DNA from: Lachnospiraceae bacterium UBA3850
GTDB taxonomy: Bacteria; Bacillota; Clostridia; Lachnospirales; Lachnospiraceae
Direction: 5' to 3'
Assembly: GCA_002392655.1 (NCBI GenBank)
Contig: DGHK01000039.1
Location: 1 to 64,000, forward strand
DNA: 64,000 bases
A program made the position numbers and the translations under genes. Positions 1-8,865 of this stretch are shown here, piece after piece. Within the stretch, counting starts at the first letter, position 1. Every line of letters begins with the position of its first letter. Under the pieces are notes generated by a model. That model searched no databases and was not told where the DNA came from. It worked only from the letters and a program-made list of their open reading frames with translations.

Positions 1-1312
1 TGCAAGTCGTACGAAACAAAGGTGCAGAGGGAGTGGACGGAATGAAGTACACAGAACTCAAAGGACATCTTGAAAAGAACGGCGATATCATCAAGGAACA
101 GTTGAGGACAAGAAAGTATAAACCTCAGCCAGTACGAAGAGTGGAGATACCAAAGCCTGATGGTGGAATCAGAAACCTAGGTGTACCAACAGTAACAGAC
201 AGATTGATACAACAAGCCATAGCACAGGTTTTAACACCAATCTATGAGGAACAGTTCCATGACCACAGTTATGGATTCAGACCTAATAGATGTGCACAAC
301 AAGCAATCCTAACAGCGCTCGATATGATGAATGACGGTAATGATTGGATTGTAGACATTGACTTGGAGAAGTTCTTTGACACAGTTAATCACGATAAACT
401 TATGACTATCATAGGTAGAACCATAAAAGATGGAGATGTTATTTCTATCGTTAGAAAATACCTAGTCAGTGGAATCATGATTGATGATGAGTACGAGGAC
501 TCTATTGTGGGAACACCACAAGGAGGAAATCTCTCGCCATTATTGGCAAACATCATGTTGAATGAACTTGATAAGGAAATGGAAAAGCGGGGGCTGAACT
601 TCGTAAGATACGCGGATGACTGTATTATTATGGTCAGAAGTGAAATGTCTGCTAATAGAGTTATGAGAAATATCTCACGATTCATTGAAGAGAAACTAGG
701 GCTTAAAGTCAACATGACTAAGAGTAAAGTGGACAGACCAAACAGGATTAAATATCTTGGTTTTGGATTCTACTTTGACACTAGAGCACATCAGTTTAAA
801 GCAAAGCCACATGCCAAATCAGTAGCAAAGTTTAAGAAGAGAATGAAAGAATTCACTAGCCGTAGCTGGGGCGTTAGCAACAGTTACAAGGTAGAAAAGC
901 TCAATCAGCTCATCAGAGGTTGGATAAACTACTTCAAGATAGGTAGTATGAAAACACTTTGCAAGGAAATGGACTCAAGAATTCGTTTTAGATTGCGTAT
1001 GTGTATTTGGAAACATTGGAAAACTCCGCAGAATAGAGCTAAGAATTTGATGAAGCTGGGCGTACCAAGATGGGTGGCGTATAACATCGCCTATTGTGGA
1101 GACAGATATGCAAGACTCGCTCACAATGGATGGGTACAAAAGGCTATAAGTACAAAGAGACTAACCTCATTTGGATTAGTCTCAATGTTAGATTACTACA
1201 CCGAAAGGTGTGTTACTTGTTAAGTTGATTGAACCGCCGTGTACGGAACCGTACGCACGGTGGTGTGAGAGGTCGAAAATTTCTCAACTAGAGAAATTTT
1301 CTCCTACTCGAT
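1..1312 (+). mobile_element. Group II intron, 3' portion (5' end outside the window)
   Basis: The intron-encoded reverse transcriptase is followed by recognisable group II RNA domains. Domain V lies at about 1232-1265: a 9-bp stem (1233-1241 with 1256-1264), a two-base bulge at 1254-1255, a 4-bp upper stem and a GAAC tetraloop. Domain VI is an 11-bp perfect hairpin (1275-1285 with 1291-1301, loop 1286-1290). It is followed by TCCTACTCGAT, whose A at 1306 is a reasonable branch-point candidate, and the intron probably ends at about 1312. The 3' flank is the dapF promoter region, so the insertion is intergenic. The 5' end, EBS/IBS pairing and 5' exon are not in the window. Confidence 0.85.
3..1223 (+). 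CDS. ltrA: Group II intron reverse transcriptase/maturase (N-terminus cut by window edge)
   Basis: Intron-encoded protein that splices its host intron and copies it into new DNA sites. The frame is open to the first bases of the window, with the typical NKGAEGVDGM motif at the edge, so the protein starts upstream; the GTG at 33 is not the true start. Visible motifs are RRVEIPKPDGG, SYGFRPNRCA, the catalytic YADD box, GTPQGG and the maturase signature LIRGWINYFKIG. The C-terminus is short, ends 12 codons after a Lys/Arg-rich stretch and shows no clear HNH endonuclease, so mobility may rely on reverse transcription into nicked or single-stranded targets (inference). No frameshift is seen, so it may be active. 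Confidence 0.93.
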   Translation, partial: QVVRNKGAEGVDGMKYTELKGHLEKNGDIIKEQLRTRKYKPQPVRRVEIPKPDGGIRNLGVPTVTDRLIQQAIAQVLTPIYEEQFHDHSYGFRPNRCAQQAILTALDMMNDGNDWIVDIDLEKFFDTVNHDKLMTIIGRTIKDGDVISIVRKYLVSGIMIDDEYEDSIVGTPQGGNLSPLLANIMLNELDKEMEKRGLNFVRYADDCIIMVRSEMSANRVMRNISRFIEEKLGLKVNMTKSKVDRPNRIKYLGFGFYFDTRAHQFKAKPHAKSVAKFKKRMKEFTSRSWGVSNSYKVEKLNQLIRGWINYFKIGSMKTLCKEMDSRIRFRLRMCIWKHWKTPQNRAKNLMKLGVPRWVAYNIAYCGDRYARLAHNGWVQKAISTKRLTSFGLVSMLDYYTERCVTC

Positions 1313-1347
1313 TTTGTTTCAGACCACCATTTATGTGCATAAAGTCT

Positions 1348-1376
1348 TTTACAAAATGGGTAGTTTTTGGTAGAAT
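1348..1376 (+). promoter_or_regulatory. Sigma-A-type promoter for dapF and probably the glycan operon
   Basis: A -35 TTTACA (1348-1353) and a -10 TAGAAT (1371-1376) are separated by exactly 17 bp. Transcription would start near 1383, about 28 bp before the dapF ATG. It lies just 3' of the intron end. No terminator is visible between dapL and rfbF, so this promoter may also drive the first glycan genes. Confidence 0.75.
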
Positions 1377-1410
1377 ATACTATGTATATCTACGTCTGAA
1401 GGAGTACATC

Positions 1411-2355
1411 ATGAAATTCACAAAAATGCACGGAATAGGCAACGATTATGTATATGTAAATTGCACAGAAAACGAGATAGATGATCCGTCTGCACTGGCT
1501 GTCAAAGTAAGTGACCGCCATTTTGGAATAGGTTCCGATGGACTTATTCTGATACGTAAAAGTGACAAGGCGGATTTTATGATGGATATGTACAACGCCG
1601 ATGGTTCCCGCGGTAAGATGTGCGGAAATGGAATCAGGTGCGTGGGTAAGTATGTATATGATCATGGCCTGACAGATAAGAAGATAATAACAGTCGAAAC
1701 CTTGTCCGGTATAAAGACTTTGAATCTTACCATAAAGCCTGTGGATGAGGTAGAGGGCTATAAGGAAGTACATAACAATGGTTATGTAGTATCCCAGGTT
1801 ACTGTAAATATGGGTGCTCCGGTTTTCGAGCCTGAGAAGGTACCTGTGCTTATGTCTGAGGGATACGTTGCCGGAAAGATATCGAATATCCTTGAGATAA
1901 ATCCTATTAAAAATTTTGGAATTAATCCCGAGGAGAAGGTTGTACTGGGAATGGGAATCATTCTTGATAGAGAATACTATAGCGGAACCTGTGTATCTAT
2001 GGGAAATCCTCACTGCATAGTATTTGTTGACAGGGTGGATGACTATCCGGTTGATAAGATCGGCCCTATGTTCGAAACGAACAGACTTTTCCCTGATCGC
2101 GTAAATACGGAGTTCGTCGAAGTGGTAGATGAGACCCACGTCAAGATGCGTGTTTGGGAGAGAGGCTCCGGTGAGACAATGGCCTGTGGTACAGGAGCCT
2201 GTGCGACTGTGGTGGCATGCATCCTGAATAAAAAGACACAGGATGAGATAACGGTTTCTCTGCTTGGAGGAGACCTGAGAATCCGGTGGGATCGAGACCA
2301 GAATGCTGTATTTATGACGGGACCGGCAACAACGGTGTTTGAAGGAGAATATTAA
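1411..2355 (+). CDS. dapF: Diaminopimelate epimerase
   Basis: Converts LL- to meso-diaminopimelate, the precursor of lysine and of the peptidoglycan cross-link. The pyridoxal-independent two-base mechanism needs two cysteines: C71 in the MCGNGIRC motif and C259 in the ACGTGAC motif, both present. The start chosen is the ATG at 1411, with GAAGGAG 6 bp upstream; the frame opens earlier, but MKFTKMHGIGNDY is the family's normal N-terminus. At 314 residues it is about 30-40 longer than most DapF, with extra sequence around residues 110-185. It is followed 36 bp later by dapL, the enzyme that supplies its substrate. Confidence 0.96.
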   Translation: MKFTKMHGIGNDYVYVNCTENEIDDPSALAVKVSDRHFGIGSDGLILIRKSDKADFMMDMYNADGSRGKMCGNGIRCVGKYVYDHGLTDKKIITVETLSGIKTLNLTIKPVDEVEGYKEVHNNGYVVSQVTVNMGAPVFEPEKVPVLMSEGYVAGKISNILEINPIKNFGINPEEKVVLGMGIILDREYYSGTCVSMGNPHCIVFVDRVDDYPVDKIGPMFETNRLFPDRVNTEFVEVVDETHVKMRVWERGSGETMACGTGACATVVACILNKKTQDEITVSLLGGDLRIRWDRDQNAVFMTGPATTVFEGEY

Positions 2356-2391
2356 TTTCTTTGTAGTGAGTTTTAGAAAGAGGAAAAACAA

Positions 2392-3609
2392 ATGATAAAA
2401 GTTAATCAGGATTATTTGAAACTTCCGGGAAGCTATTTATTCTCGGACATTGCAAGGAAGGTTAGTGCATTTGCTGAGGCTAATCCGGACAAGAAGATCA
2501 TAAGACTTGGAATAGGAGATGTGACCCAGCCCCTTTGTCCGGCTGTTATCGAGGCTATGCATAAGGCGGTAGACGAGATGGCGAGCGCAGATACATTTAG
2601 AGGCTATGCTCCTGATCTCGGTTATGACTTTCTGAGAGAAACAATAGTAGAGAAGGTTTACAAAAAGCTGGGAGCTGATATCGCATCGGACGAGATATTC
2701 ATAAGTGATGGCGCGAAGTCTGACTCCGGAAACATACAGGAGATATTCGACAGAGATGTAAAGGTTGCAGTTTGTGATCCTGTTTATCCGGTTTATGTTG
2801 ATACAAATGTTATGGCTGGAAGGACGGGAACATATGATGCAGCGACAGGACTCTGGAGCGATGTTATCTATATGCCATGTACGGCTGATAACGGCTATGC
2901 ACCTGAGTTTCCGGCAGAGAATCCGGATATCATCTACCTCTGCTTCCCGAATAATCCTACAGGAGCGACTATCACGAAGTCACAGCTTCAGGACTGGGTT
3001 GATTATGCAAACAGAATAGGCGCAGTTATTATTTATGATGCGGCATATGAAGCATATATCTCAGAGGAGGATGTTCCTCACAGTATTTATGAGTGTGAGG
3101 GTGCAAGAAGCTGCTCCATTGAGATCAGATCATTTTCTAAGAATGCAGGATTTACCGGAACCAGACTTGGCTTCACGGTAATTCCGAAGGATATAAAGGA
3201 TGCGGATGGAAATACACTCCATGCACTTTGGGCAAGAAGACACGGAACAAAGTTTAACGGTGCTTCGTATATCATACAGAGAGCCGGTGAGGCTGTTTAC
3301 AGTGATGAAGGTCAGAGACAGACAGGTGAGCAGATAGCTTATTATATGAAGAATGCAAAGTATATACTGGAGGGACTTAAGTCTGCAGGATACACTGTAT
3401 CAGGTGGTGTGAACGCACCTTATATCTGGCTTAAAACTCCTGATGGTATGTCCAGCTGGGACTTCTTTGATTATCTGCTTACGGAAGCAAACGTAGTTGG
3501 AACACCGGGATCAGGCTTCGGTCCGAGCGGAGAAGGGCATTTCCGACTGACTGCATTTGGAAGCTATGAGAATACAGTCGAGGCTATCGACAGGATAAAG
3601 AAACTATAG
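2392..3609 (+). CDS. dapL: LL-diaminopimelate aminotransferase
   Basis: PLP-dependent class I/II aminotransferase that makes LL-diaminopimelate directly from tetrahydrodipicolinate, bypassing the succinylase and acetylase routes. The 405-residue length fits the family. The N-terminus ([20 protein letters not shown]) is characteristic. The PLP lysine is K250 in [12 protein letters not shown], and the cofactor-binding NNPTGA and YDAAYEAY motifs are present. It directly follows dapF, making a two-gene DAP/lysine unit. The next gene, rfbF, starts 26 bp later with no terminator between, so these essential wall-precursor genes probably share a transcript with the glycan cluster (inference). Confidence 0.96.
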   Translation: MIKVNQDYLKLPGSYLFSDIARKVSAFAEANPDKKIIRLGIGDVTQPLCPAVIEAMHKAVDEMASADTFRGYAPDLGYDFLRETIVEKVYKKLGADIASDEIFISDGAKSDSGNIQEIFDRDVKVAVCDPVYPVYVDTNVMAGRTGTYDAATGLWSDVIYMPCTADNGYAPEFPAENPDIIYLCFPNNPTGATITKSQLQDWVDYANRIGAVIIYDAAYEAYISEEDVPHSIYECEGARSCSIEIRSFSKNAGFTGTRLGFTVIPKDIKDADGNTLHALWARRHGTKFNGASYIIQRAGEAVYSDEGQRQTGEQIAYYMKNAKYILEGLKSAGYTVSGGVNAPYIWLKTPDGMSSWDFFDYLLTEANVVGTPGSGFGPSGEGHFRLTAFGSYENTVEAIDRIKKL

Positions 3610-3635
3610 AAAAAATCAGAGCAAAGGAGATAGGT

Positions 3636-4424
3636 ATGAAGGTTGTACTTTTGGCAGGTGGATACGGTACAAGAATAAGTGAGGAGAGTCATCTGAAACC
3701 AAAGCCGATGATAGAGATAGGCGGAAAGCCGATACTTTGGCATATCATGAAGGAGTATTCTTATTACGGATTTAATGAATTCGTTATATGTGCAGGTTAT
3801 AAGCAGCATGTGATCAAGGAGTGGTTTGCAAATTATTATCTGCATAACTCTGATATAACTTTTGACTTTTCAAATGATAATAAGATGACGGTGCATAACA
3901 ATGTTGCTGAGCCATGGAAGGTTACGATTGTTGATACCGGACTTAATACAATGACCGGTGGACGTTTGAAGAGAGTTAAGGAGTTCGTTGGTGATGAGAC
4001 ATTTATGCTGACCTATGGTGACGGTGTCTGCGATATCAATCTTAAGGAGCTTCTTGAGTTCCATAAAAAGCATGGTAAGGTTGCAACCATAACAGGTATA
4101 AAGCTTGGTCAGAGATTCGGAATCCTTGATATAAATGATGATAATCAGATTACAAGATTCAGAGAAAAGGAAGATTCTGAGGGCGCACGTATCAATGGTG
4201 GATATATGGTTCTCGAGCCATCTGTTTTTGATTATCTCGTAGATGATACTACAGTATTTGAACAGGGACCACTCAGAGGTCTTGCGGCCGATGGACAGCT
4301 GATGGCATACGAGTATGATGGATATTGGCAGTGTATGGATACCAAGAGAGAGATGGATAAGCTGAATGAACTGATCGAAAGTGGTAAAGCACCATGGATG
4401 AAATGGTTAAAAGAGGATAAGTAA
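3636..4424 (+). CDS. rfbF: Glucose-1-phosphate cytidylyltransferase
   Basis: Makes CDP-glucose from CTP and glucose-1-phosphate, the first step to CDP-linked 3,6-dideoxyhexoses. The N-terminal nucleotide-binding motif LAGGYGTRISEESHLKPKPM is intact. The motif YGDGVCDIN and the C-terminal WQCMDTKREMDKLNELI agree with RfbF. Length (262) is normal. AGGAGATAGGT precedes the ATG. It is the first gene of the four-gene rfbF-rfbG-rfbH-reductase set, whose members are separated by 2-53 bp. Confidence 0.96.
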   Translation: MKVVLLAGGYGTRISEESHLKPKPMIEIGGKPILWHIMKEYSYYGFNEFVICAGYKQHVIKEWFANYYLHNSDITFDFSNDNKMTVHNNVAEPWKVTIVDTGLNTMTGGRLKRVKEFVGDETFMLTYGDGVCDINLKELLEFHKKHGKVATITGIKLGQRFGILDINDDNQITRFREKEDSEGARINGGYMVLEPSVFDYLVDDTTVFEQGPLRGLAADGQLMAYEYDGYWQCMDTKREMDKLNELIESGKAPWMKWLKEDK

Positions 4425-4426
4425 GT

Positions 4427-5497
4427 ATGAATAAGAAAGATCTAGAGTTTTATAAGGGTAAAAAGGTCCTGATCACAGGTCACACGGGCTTCAAGGGAAG
4501 CTGGCTCTGCCAGATTCTTATCGGAGCAGGTGCTGAGGTGACAGGCTATTCGCTTGAACCGCCGACAAGCCCCAGTCTTTTTGATGAGGCAGGTATAGCA
4601 GATAAGATCAACCACGTGGTTGGTGATATCAGGGATAGGGAGAAGCTGATGCAACTCTTTAAGGATGTACAGCCTGAGATAGTGCTCCATCTGGCGGCGC
4701 AGCCTATCGTAAGAGAGTCATATAAGGACCCTGTCGGAACCTATGAAACAAATGTAATGGGAACAGTAAATATCTGCGAAGCTGTTAGACAGACACCTTC
4801 AGTTAAGTCGTTTTTAAATGTTACGACCGACAAGGTTTATAAGAATAATGAGTGGTGCTGGGGATACCGTGAGAATGAACCTCTTGATGGATATGATCCA
4901 TATTCAAATTCAAAGTCATGCTCAGAGCTGGTAACACATAGTTATATCAACTCATTTTACAATGATATGGATGTTGCTGTTTCTACAGCGAGAGCGGGAA
5001 ATGTAATCGGCGGAGGTGACTTTGCTCCGGACAGAATCATTCCGGACTGCGTAAGGGCGGCTGAAAAGGGAGAGCAGATAATCGTGAGAAATCCTTATTC
5101 AACCAGACCATATCAGCATGTTTTGGAACCGCTGAATATCTATCTGACTATTGCAAAGGATCAGTATGAGGACAAGTCAAAGGCCGGTTTCTACAATGTC
5201 GGTCCTGATGATAGCGACTGCGTTACAACAGGAGATATCGTTGATAAGTTCTGCGCAGCATGGAATAAAGACGGTGGTTCTGCGATGTCATGGATAAACA
5301 AGCACGACGGAGGTCCGCATGAGGCAAACTTCCTGAAGCTTGACTGCTCACTTATAAAGCAGGTCTTCGGCTGGAAGCCGGTTTGGAACATAGATAAAGC
5401 AATTGAGATGGTTGTACAGTTTTCCAAGAGAAGGATAGCTGAACCGGATCGGATAGCTGATGAAATGATTGCTGAAATAGATGAATTTTTTGAATAA
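4427..5497 (+). CDS. rfbG: CDP-glucose 4,6-dehydratase
   Basis: Extended short-chain dehydrogenase (SDR) that converts CDP-glucose to CDP-4-keto-6-deoxyglucose. The NAD-binding GxxGxxG motif is seen in ITGHTGFKGSW near residue 20. The catalytic region has TTDKVYKN and YSNSK (Tyr-x3-Lys). The substrate-specific region RAGNVIGGGDFAPDRIIPD is typical of the CDP-glucose enzyme. Length 356 is normal. The ATG follows the rfbF stop by 2 bp, so translation is probably coupled. Confidence 0.95.
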   Translation: MNKKDLEFYKGKKVLITGHTGFKGSWLCQILIGAGAEVTGYSLEPPTSPSLFDEAGIADKINHVVGDIRDREKLMQLFKDVQPEIVLHLAAQPIVRESYKDPVGTYETNVMGTVNICEAVRQTPSVKSFLNVTTDKVYKNNEWCWGYRENEPLDGYDPYSNSKSCSELVTHSYINSFYNDMDVAVSTARAGNVIGGGDFAPDRIIPDCVRAAEKGEQIIVRNPYSTRPYQHVLEPLNIYLTIAKDQYEDKSKAGFYNVGPDDSDCVTTGDIVDKFCAAWNKDGGSAMSWINKHDGGPHEANFLKLDCSLIKQVFGWKPVWNIDKAIEMVVQFSKRRIAEPDRIADEMIAEIDEFFE

Positions 5498-5550
5498 GTA
5501 AAGGGGAATGGTTCTAATTTACTTATTGTAGATGAAAGGAGACAAAATAA

Positions 5551-6897
5551 ATGGGTAAGTGGAATAGTGAGGCAGAAGCCAGAGAAGAAATAAAGGGACT
5601 TGTTGCTGAGTATTATGATCAGTTCAAGAAGCCTGAGCAGGAGAAGGCATTTGAAGAGGGAGACAGAATTGCATATGCATCACGTGTTTATGATGAGAAG
5701 GAGATGCTTTCTCTTACAGATGCAACTTTGGATTTCTGGTTAACGACAGGAAGATTCTCAGATGAATTTGAGAAGAACTTTGCTGAGTGGATAGGTGTGA
5801 GATTTGCAAATCTTGTAAACAGCGGATCCTCAGCAAACCTGATTGCATTTATGACTCTTACATCACCTCTTCTTGGTGACAGACAGGTTAAGCCGGGTGA
5901 TGAGGTTATAACAGTTGCAGCAGGATTTCCTACTACAGTAGCACCAATTCTTCAGTATGGTGCAGTTCCTGTATTTGTAGATGTTAAGCTTCCTGAGTAT
6001 AATATCGATCCTGAGCTTCTTGAGGCAGCACTCAGTGATAAAACAAAGGCTGTCATGATGGCTCATACACTGGGTAACCCATTTGATATAAAGACAGTTA
6101 AGGAATTCTGTGATAAGAATAACCTCTGGCTGATAGAGGATAACTGTGATGCACTGGGAACCAAATATACAATTGACGGAGTTACTAAGTTCTCAGGTAC
6201 ATGGGGAGATATCGGAACAAGCAGCTTCTATCCACCACATCATATGACTATGGGTGAGGGTGGATGTGTATATACAGATGATCCTCTGCTTAATCGTATA
6301 GTAAAGAGTCTGAGGGATTGGGGACGTGATTGTATCTGTCCTTCAGGTCATGATAATTTCTGCGGACACAGATTTGACGGTCAGTATGGAGAACTTCCTG
6401 CAGGTTATGATCATAAGTATGTTTACAGCCATCTCGGATATAACCTCAAGGTTACAGATATGCAGGCAGCTGTAGGAGTAGAACAGCTGAAGAAGTTCCC
6501 TACATTTATTGAGAAGAGAAAGGCTAACTGGAAGTACCTGAGAGATGGTCTGGCTGATCTCGGGGATAAGCTGATACTTCCTGAGGCTACTGAGAATTCA
6601 GAACCATCATGGTTCGGCTTCCTTATAAGTGTTAAGCCAGAATCAGGACTTAAGAGAAATGATGTTACCAGATATATCGAGGATCATAATGTTCAGACAA
6701 GACTTCTGTTCAGTGGAAATCTCACACTTCATCCTTGCTTCGATCAGATTCGTGGCACAGATGCATACAGGGTTTCGGGCTCACTTGATGTAACGAATTA
6801 CATCATGAACAATTCCTTCTGGGTAGGAGTTTATCCGGGAATGACAAAAGAGAAGCTTGATTATATGATCAAGGTTATTCACGAAGCAGTTAAATAA
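5551..6897 (+). CDS. rfbH: CDP-4-dehydro-6-deoxyglucose 3-dehydrase (E1, RfbH/AscC type)
   Basis: PMP-dependent iron-sulfur enzyme that removes the C3 hydroxyl of CDP-4-keto-6-deoxyglucose, giving the 3,6-dideoxy precursor. The usual PLP lysine is replaced by histidine (H230/H231 in YPPHHMTMGEGG), the hallmark of this family. Cysteines C261, C263 and C271 reproduce the CxC-x7-C cluster motif; C199 in EDNCDALG is the likely fourth ligand. It therefore looks catalytically complete. The reaction needs an electron-supplying reductase (RfbI/AscD, E3), and none is encoded beside it in this window. Confidence 0.95.
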   Translation: MGKWNSEAEAREEIKGLVAEYYDQFKKPEQEKAFEEGDRIAYASRVYDEKEMLSLTDATLDFWLTTGRFSDEFEKNFAEWIGVRFANLVNSGSSANLIAFMTLTSPLLGDRQVKPGDEVITVAAGFPTTVAPILQYGAVPVFVDVKLPEYNIDPELLEAALSDKTKAVMMAHTLGNPFDIKTVKEFCDKNNLWLIEDNCDALGTKYTIDGVTKFSGTWGDIGTSSFYPPHHMTMGEGGCVYTDDPLLNRIVKSLRDWGRDCICPSGHDNFCGHRFDGQYGELPAGYDHKYVYSHLGYNLKVTDMQAAVGVEQLKKFPTFIEKRKANWKYLRDGLADLGDKLILPEATENSEPSWFGFLISVKPESGLKRNDVTRYIEDHNVQTRLLFSGNLTLHPCFDQIRGTDAYRVSGSLDVTNYIMNNSFWVGVYPGMTKEKLDYMIKVIHEAVK

Positions 6898-6919
6898 TAT
6901 AGATATAGAGAGAAAAAGA

Positions 6920-7891
6920 ATGAAAAATGCGATAATAACCGGTGCGACAGGAATGATAGGTTCGCACGTGGCAAAGATACTTATGGAGCAGGGGGTAAAT
7001 GTAACTGCTATCATAAGACCTATGTCTGAAAAATTGAAGAATCTGGAATGGGCTGAACAAGAGGCCGGGGTAGCCGCACTTAAGGTCAGTGATAACTCCA
7101 CCGAGATAGGAAAGCTCCAGATAGTCGAATGCGGTCTGTGGGATCTGCTGACACTGAGAGACAAGCTGGGCTGGGAGCACGATACATTTTTCCATTTTGG
7201 ATGGGGCTTTACATTTGGCCCGGGAAGAAACGATGCTGCAAAGCAGGAGTCAAATGTACGCGCGGCCATTGATGCTGTGCATCTCGCTTATGAAGCAGGC
7301 TGCAAAACATTTGTCGGAGCTGGCTCGCAGGCAGAGTTCGGAATATTTGACGGAACTCTTTCAGATGCAGTACCGAAGAATCCCGTAACGGGATATGGAA
7401 TTGCGAAGCTGGCGGCCGGCCGACTTACTGCGATGGAGTGTAAGAATCTCGGAATGAAGCATAACTGGGCAAGAATTCTCAGCTGTTATGGCCCGGGAGA
7501 TAATGACTATACGATGGTTATGTCAGCAATCAGGGCGATGCTTAAAGGGGAAAGGATGCAGTTTACACCTGCCGAGCAGGTCTGGGACTACATCTATGCC
7601 GAGGATTGTGCGAAGGCCTTTGTAGCAATTGCTGAGAAGGGCGTGGATCAGAAGTCGTATATGATCGGCTCCGGAACAAATATGCTGCTTAAGGATTATA
7701 TATATGCTATAAGAGATGCGATAAATCCTGATCTTGAGGTGGGAATCGGAGAGAGAGAATACAATCCGGATCAGGTTATGCATCTTGTGGCAGACATATC
7801 GGAGCTAGTGGCTGATACAGGTTATAAACCCACTACATCATTCCTTGAAGGAATCAAGAAAACTGTTGAGTGGGCAAAAGAGAATCCATAG
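6920..7891 (+). CDS. NAD(P)-dependent SDR, probable 4-reductase or epimerase of the CDP-dideoxy sugar
   Basis: Extended SDR of 323 residues. The Rossmann motif ITGATGMIGSH lies near residues 5-15 and the catalytic Tyr-x3-Lys in YGIAK near residue 158. Directly following rfbF-rfbG-rfbH, it most likely reduces the 4-keto group to a finished CDP-3,6-dideoxyhexose (paratose, abequose, tyvelose or ascarylose type). Which isomer cannot be read from the sequence. A second epimerase, as needed for tyvelose, is not adjacent. A 22-bp gap separates it from rfbH. Confidence 0.82.
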   Translation: MKNAIITGATGMIGSHVAKILMEQGVNVTAIIRPMSEKLKNLEWAEQEAGVAALKVSDNSTEIGKLQIVECGLWDLLTLRDKLGWEHDTFFHFGWGFTFGPGRNDAAKQESNVRAAIDAVHLAYEAGCKTFVGAGSQAEFGIFDGTLSDAVPKNPVTGYGIAKLAAGRLTAMECKNLGMKHNWARILSCYGPGDNDYTMVMSAIRAMLKGERMQFTPAEQVWDYIYAEDCAKAFVAIAEKGVDQKSYMIGSGTNMLLKDYIYAIRDAINPDLEVGIGEREYNPDQVMHLVADISELVADTGYKPTTSFLEGIKKTVEWAKENP

Positions 7892-7902
7892 AAGGTGACG
7901 AC

Positions 7903-8865
7903 ATGGGAAAAAAGAAAATAAGCATTTTGATACCATGCTATAACGAAGAGGAAAATGTTGTTCCGATGAGCAACGCTATAAAGGATCTGTTTGAGGGGCA
8001 ACTCCCTCAGTATGATTACGAGCTTCTTTTTATTGATAATGATTCATCAGACAATACAAGACCACTTCTTCGTGAGATATGTAAGAGGAATAAAAAAGTC
8101 AAAGCGATTTTTAATGCCAAGAACTTCGGACAGTTCAATTCTCCTTACTACGGAATACTTCAGACAACAGGTGACTGCGTAGTTTCGATGGTATGCGATT
8201 TCCAGGATCCACTTGATCTGATTCCGCAGTATCTCGAAGCGTGGGAATCGGGTTACAAGATAGTTATAGGAATCAAGACCTCCAGTAAAGAGAGCAAGCT
8301 TATGTATAAGCTGAGATCGACCTATTATAAGTTTATCAAGAAGTTCTCTGATGTTGAGCAGATAGAACATTTTACTGGTTCAGGATTATATGATCGTGAT
8401 TTTATCGAGGTCCTGAGAGAGCTTAAGGATCCGACACCTTTCCTGAGAGGAATTGTCTCAGAGCTTGGTTTCAAACGCAAGGAGATAGAGTATGAGCAGC
8501 CTGAGAGAAGAGCAGGTAAAACTCATAACAATTTCTATACTCTGTATGATGCAGCGATGCTGTCCTTCACTTCCTATACGAAGATAGGTCTGAGACTTTG
8601 TACCTTCTTCGGTGCATTTATCGCACTTGGCAGTATCCTGGTGGGACTTATTTATCTCATTTTAAAACTGACAAACTGGCATGGATTTGAAGCTGGTATG
8701 GCACCACTTATCATCGTAGTAACATTTCTTGGTGCGCTTCAGCTGTTCTCCATAGGATTCATGGGAGAATATATAATGAGTATCAATAAGAGAGTTATGA
8801 ACCGGCCTCTGGTAATTGAAGAGGAGAGGATAAATTTTGATGAGGATATAAAAAATCATGGTTAA
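7903..8865 (+). CDS. GT2 polyprenyl-phosphate glycosyltransferase with two C-terminal membrane segments
   Basis: DPM1/GtrB/CsbB-like enzyme that loads a sugar onto undecaprenyl phosphate on the cytoplasmic face. The N-terminal ISILIPCYNEEENV motif, FIDNDSSDNT and the acidic CDFQDPLD motif are present; two hydrophobic segments follow near residues 232-260 and 270-295. The ATG at 7903 is preceded by GAAGGTGA; an earlier in-frame start overlapping the previous gene lacks a binding site. It overlaps the next gene by 8 bp, a GT-C-like membrane protein, suggesting a lipid-sugar donor and transferase pair. Confidence 0.88.
   Translation: MGKKKISILIPCYNEEENVVPMSNAIKDLFEGQLPQYDYELLFIDNDSSDNTRPLLREICKRNKKVKAIFNAKNFGQFNSPYYGILQTTGDCVVSMVCDFQDPLDLIPQYLEAWESGYKIVIGIKTSSKESKLMYKLRSTYYKFIKKFSDVEQIEHFTGSGLYDRDFIEVLRELKDPTPFLRGIVSELGFKRKEIEYEQPERRAGKTHNNFYTLYDAAMLSFTSYTKIGLRLCTFFGAFIALGSILVGLIYLILKLTNWHGFEAGMAPLIIVVTFLGALQLFSIGFMGEYIMSINKRVMNRPLVIEEERINFDEDIKNHG

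Noticed and set aside
1390..2391. A 333-codon open frame on the - strand opposite dapF
   Set aside because: It mirrors the codon pattern of dapF, has no ribosome binding site or recognisable domain, and dapF is certain.
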